A stretch of DNA of 5,467 bases from CAYJHC01 sp964369805 (GTDB lineage: Bacteria; Bacillota; Clostridia; Peptostreptococcales; Anaerovoracaceae). This document shows, one piece after another, positions 5,353 through 5,467 of the stretch. Under the pieces are notes generated by a model, which ran no database searches, was not told the DNA's origin, and saw only the letters and a program-made list of their open reading frames with translations. Where the stretch lies: the NCBI GenBank assembly GCA_964369805.1, contig CAYJFM010000068.1:1-5467 (forward strand). The letters are read 5' to 3'. The translations under genes and the position numbers were made by a program. Each line of letters opens with the position of its first letter. The stretch's first letter is position 1.

Positions 5353-5467
5353 TTAATATGAATATTCACTTTCAGAGTCGTCTTCTGGCTCTTCGTAAAC
5401 AAAGCCGCCGTCGTAGTCATAATCGATGACAAAGGTTCCGTTTTCCTCATAGGTTGTTGACTGGTGA
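5353..5467 (-). CDS. C-terminal end of an unrecognised protein with an acidic, tyrosine-rich tail
   Basis: Only the last 37 codons are inside the window, ending in TAA at 5355-5353. The visible peptide includes ENGTFVIDYDYDGGFVYEE and then a run rich in Asp, Glu and Ser ending SEYSY; six of 37 residues are Tyr. The reading frame is chosen because it stays open, has ordered codon use, and is followed 16 bases later by a terminator-like stem. Both other minus-strand frames lack a matching stop and terminator arrangement. There is no membrane segment or sorting signal in this part. The family cannot be identified from the tail alone. Confidence 0.7.
   Translation of the reverse strand, partial: HQSTTYEENGTFVIDYDYDGGFVYEEPEDDSESEYSY

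Noticed and set aside
5241..5429. Plus-strand 62-codon open frame
   Set aside because: It runs through the aor promoter and the terminator stem and lies opposite the acidic-tail gene, so it is not credible as a gene.

Overview
The window is AT-rich, with strong Shine-Dalgarno sequences (AAGGAGG type), short intergenic gaps and a tungsten/molybdenum aldehyde oxidoreductase. This points to a strictly anaerobic low-GC Bacillota, most likely a Clostridia member. That assignment is inferred from gene content and base composition, not from a marker gene. Every gene I can support lies on the minus strand, so transcription runs from high to low coordinates.

Region A (5467 to 5299): the last 37 codons of an unrecognised gene with an acidic, tyrosine-rich tail, then a stem-loop that probably ends its transcript. 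Region B (5257 to 2856): a self-contained aldehyde:ferredoxin oxidoreductase (AOR) unit. It has a consensus promoter (TTGACA / TATAAT), an 8-bp inverted repeat centred on the -35 box, and a leader that looks like a Moco/Tuco (molybdenum or tungsten cofactor) riboswitch. The aor gene follows, then a small ThiS/MoaD-like protein ending in Gly-Gly, then a clear rho-independent terminator. The cofactor-binding RNA, the cofactor-dependent enzyme and the sulfur-carrier-like protein form one coherent unit.

Region C (2760 to 1, running off the window): a second transcription unit with its own promoter and three GTGAA pentamers spaced exactly 11 bp apart in the leader. It encodes a C39 (bacteriocin-processing type) cysteine peptidase domain that stops where the ABC-transporter membrane domain should begin. 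Next come two three-helix membrane proteins that resemble each other, and then a CPBP (CAAX/Abi-type) intramembrane protease cut by the window edge. C39 and CPBP proteins often occur at peptide bacteriocin or peptide-signal loci, so this may be a peptide processing or immunity cassette, or the remnant of one. No precursor peptide or intact exporter is visible. The most unusual parts are the stand-alone C39 domain with all its catalytic residues, the diverged membrane-protein pair, and the layered control of the AOR gene.
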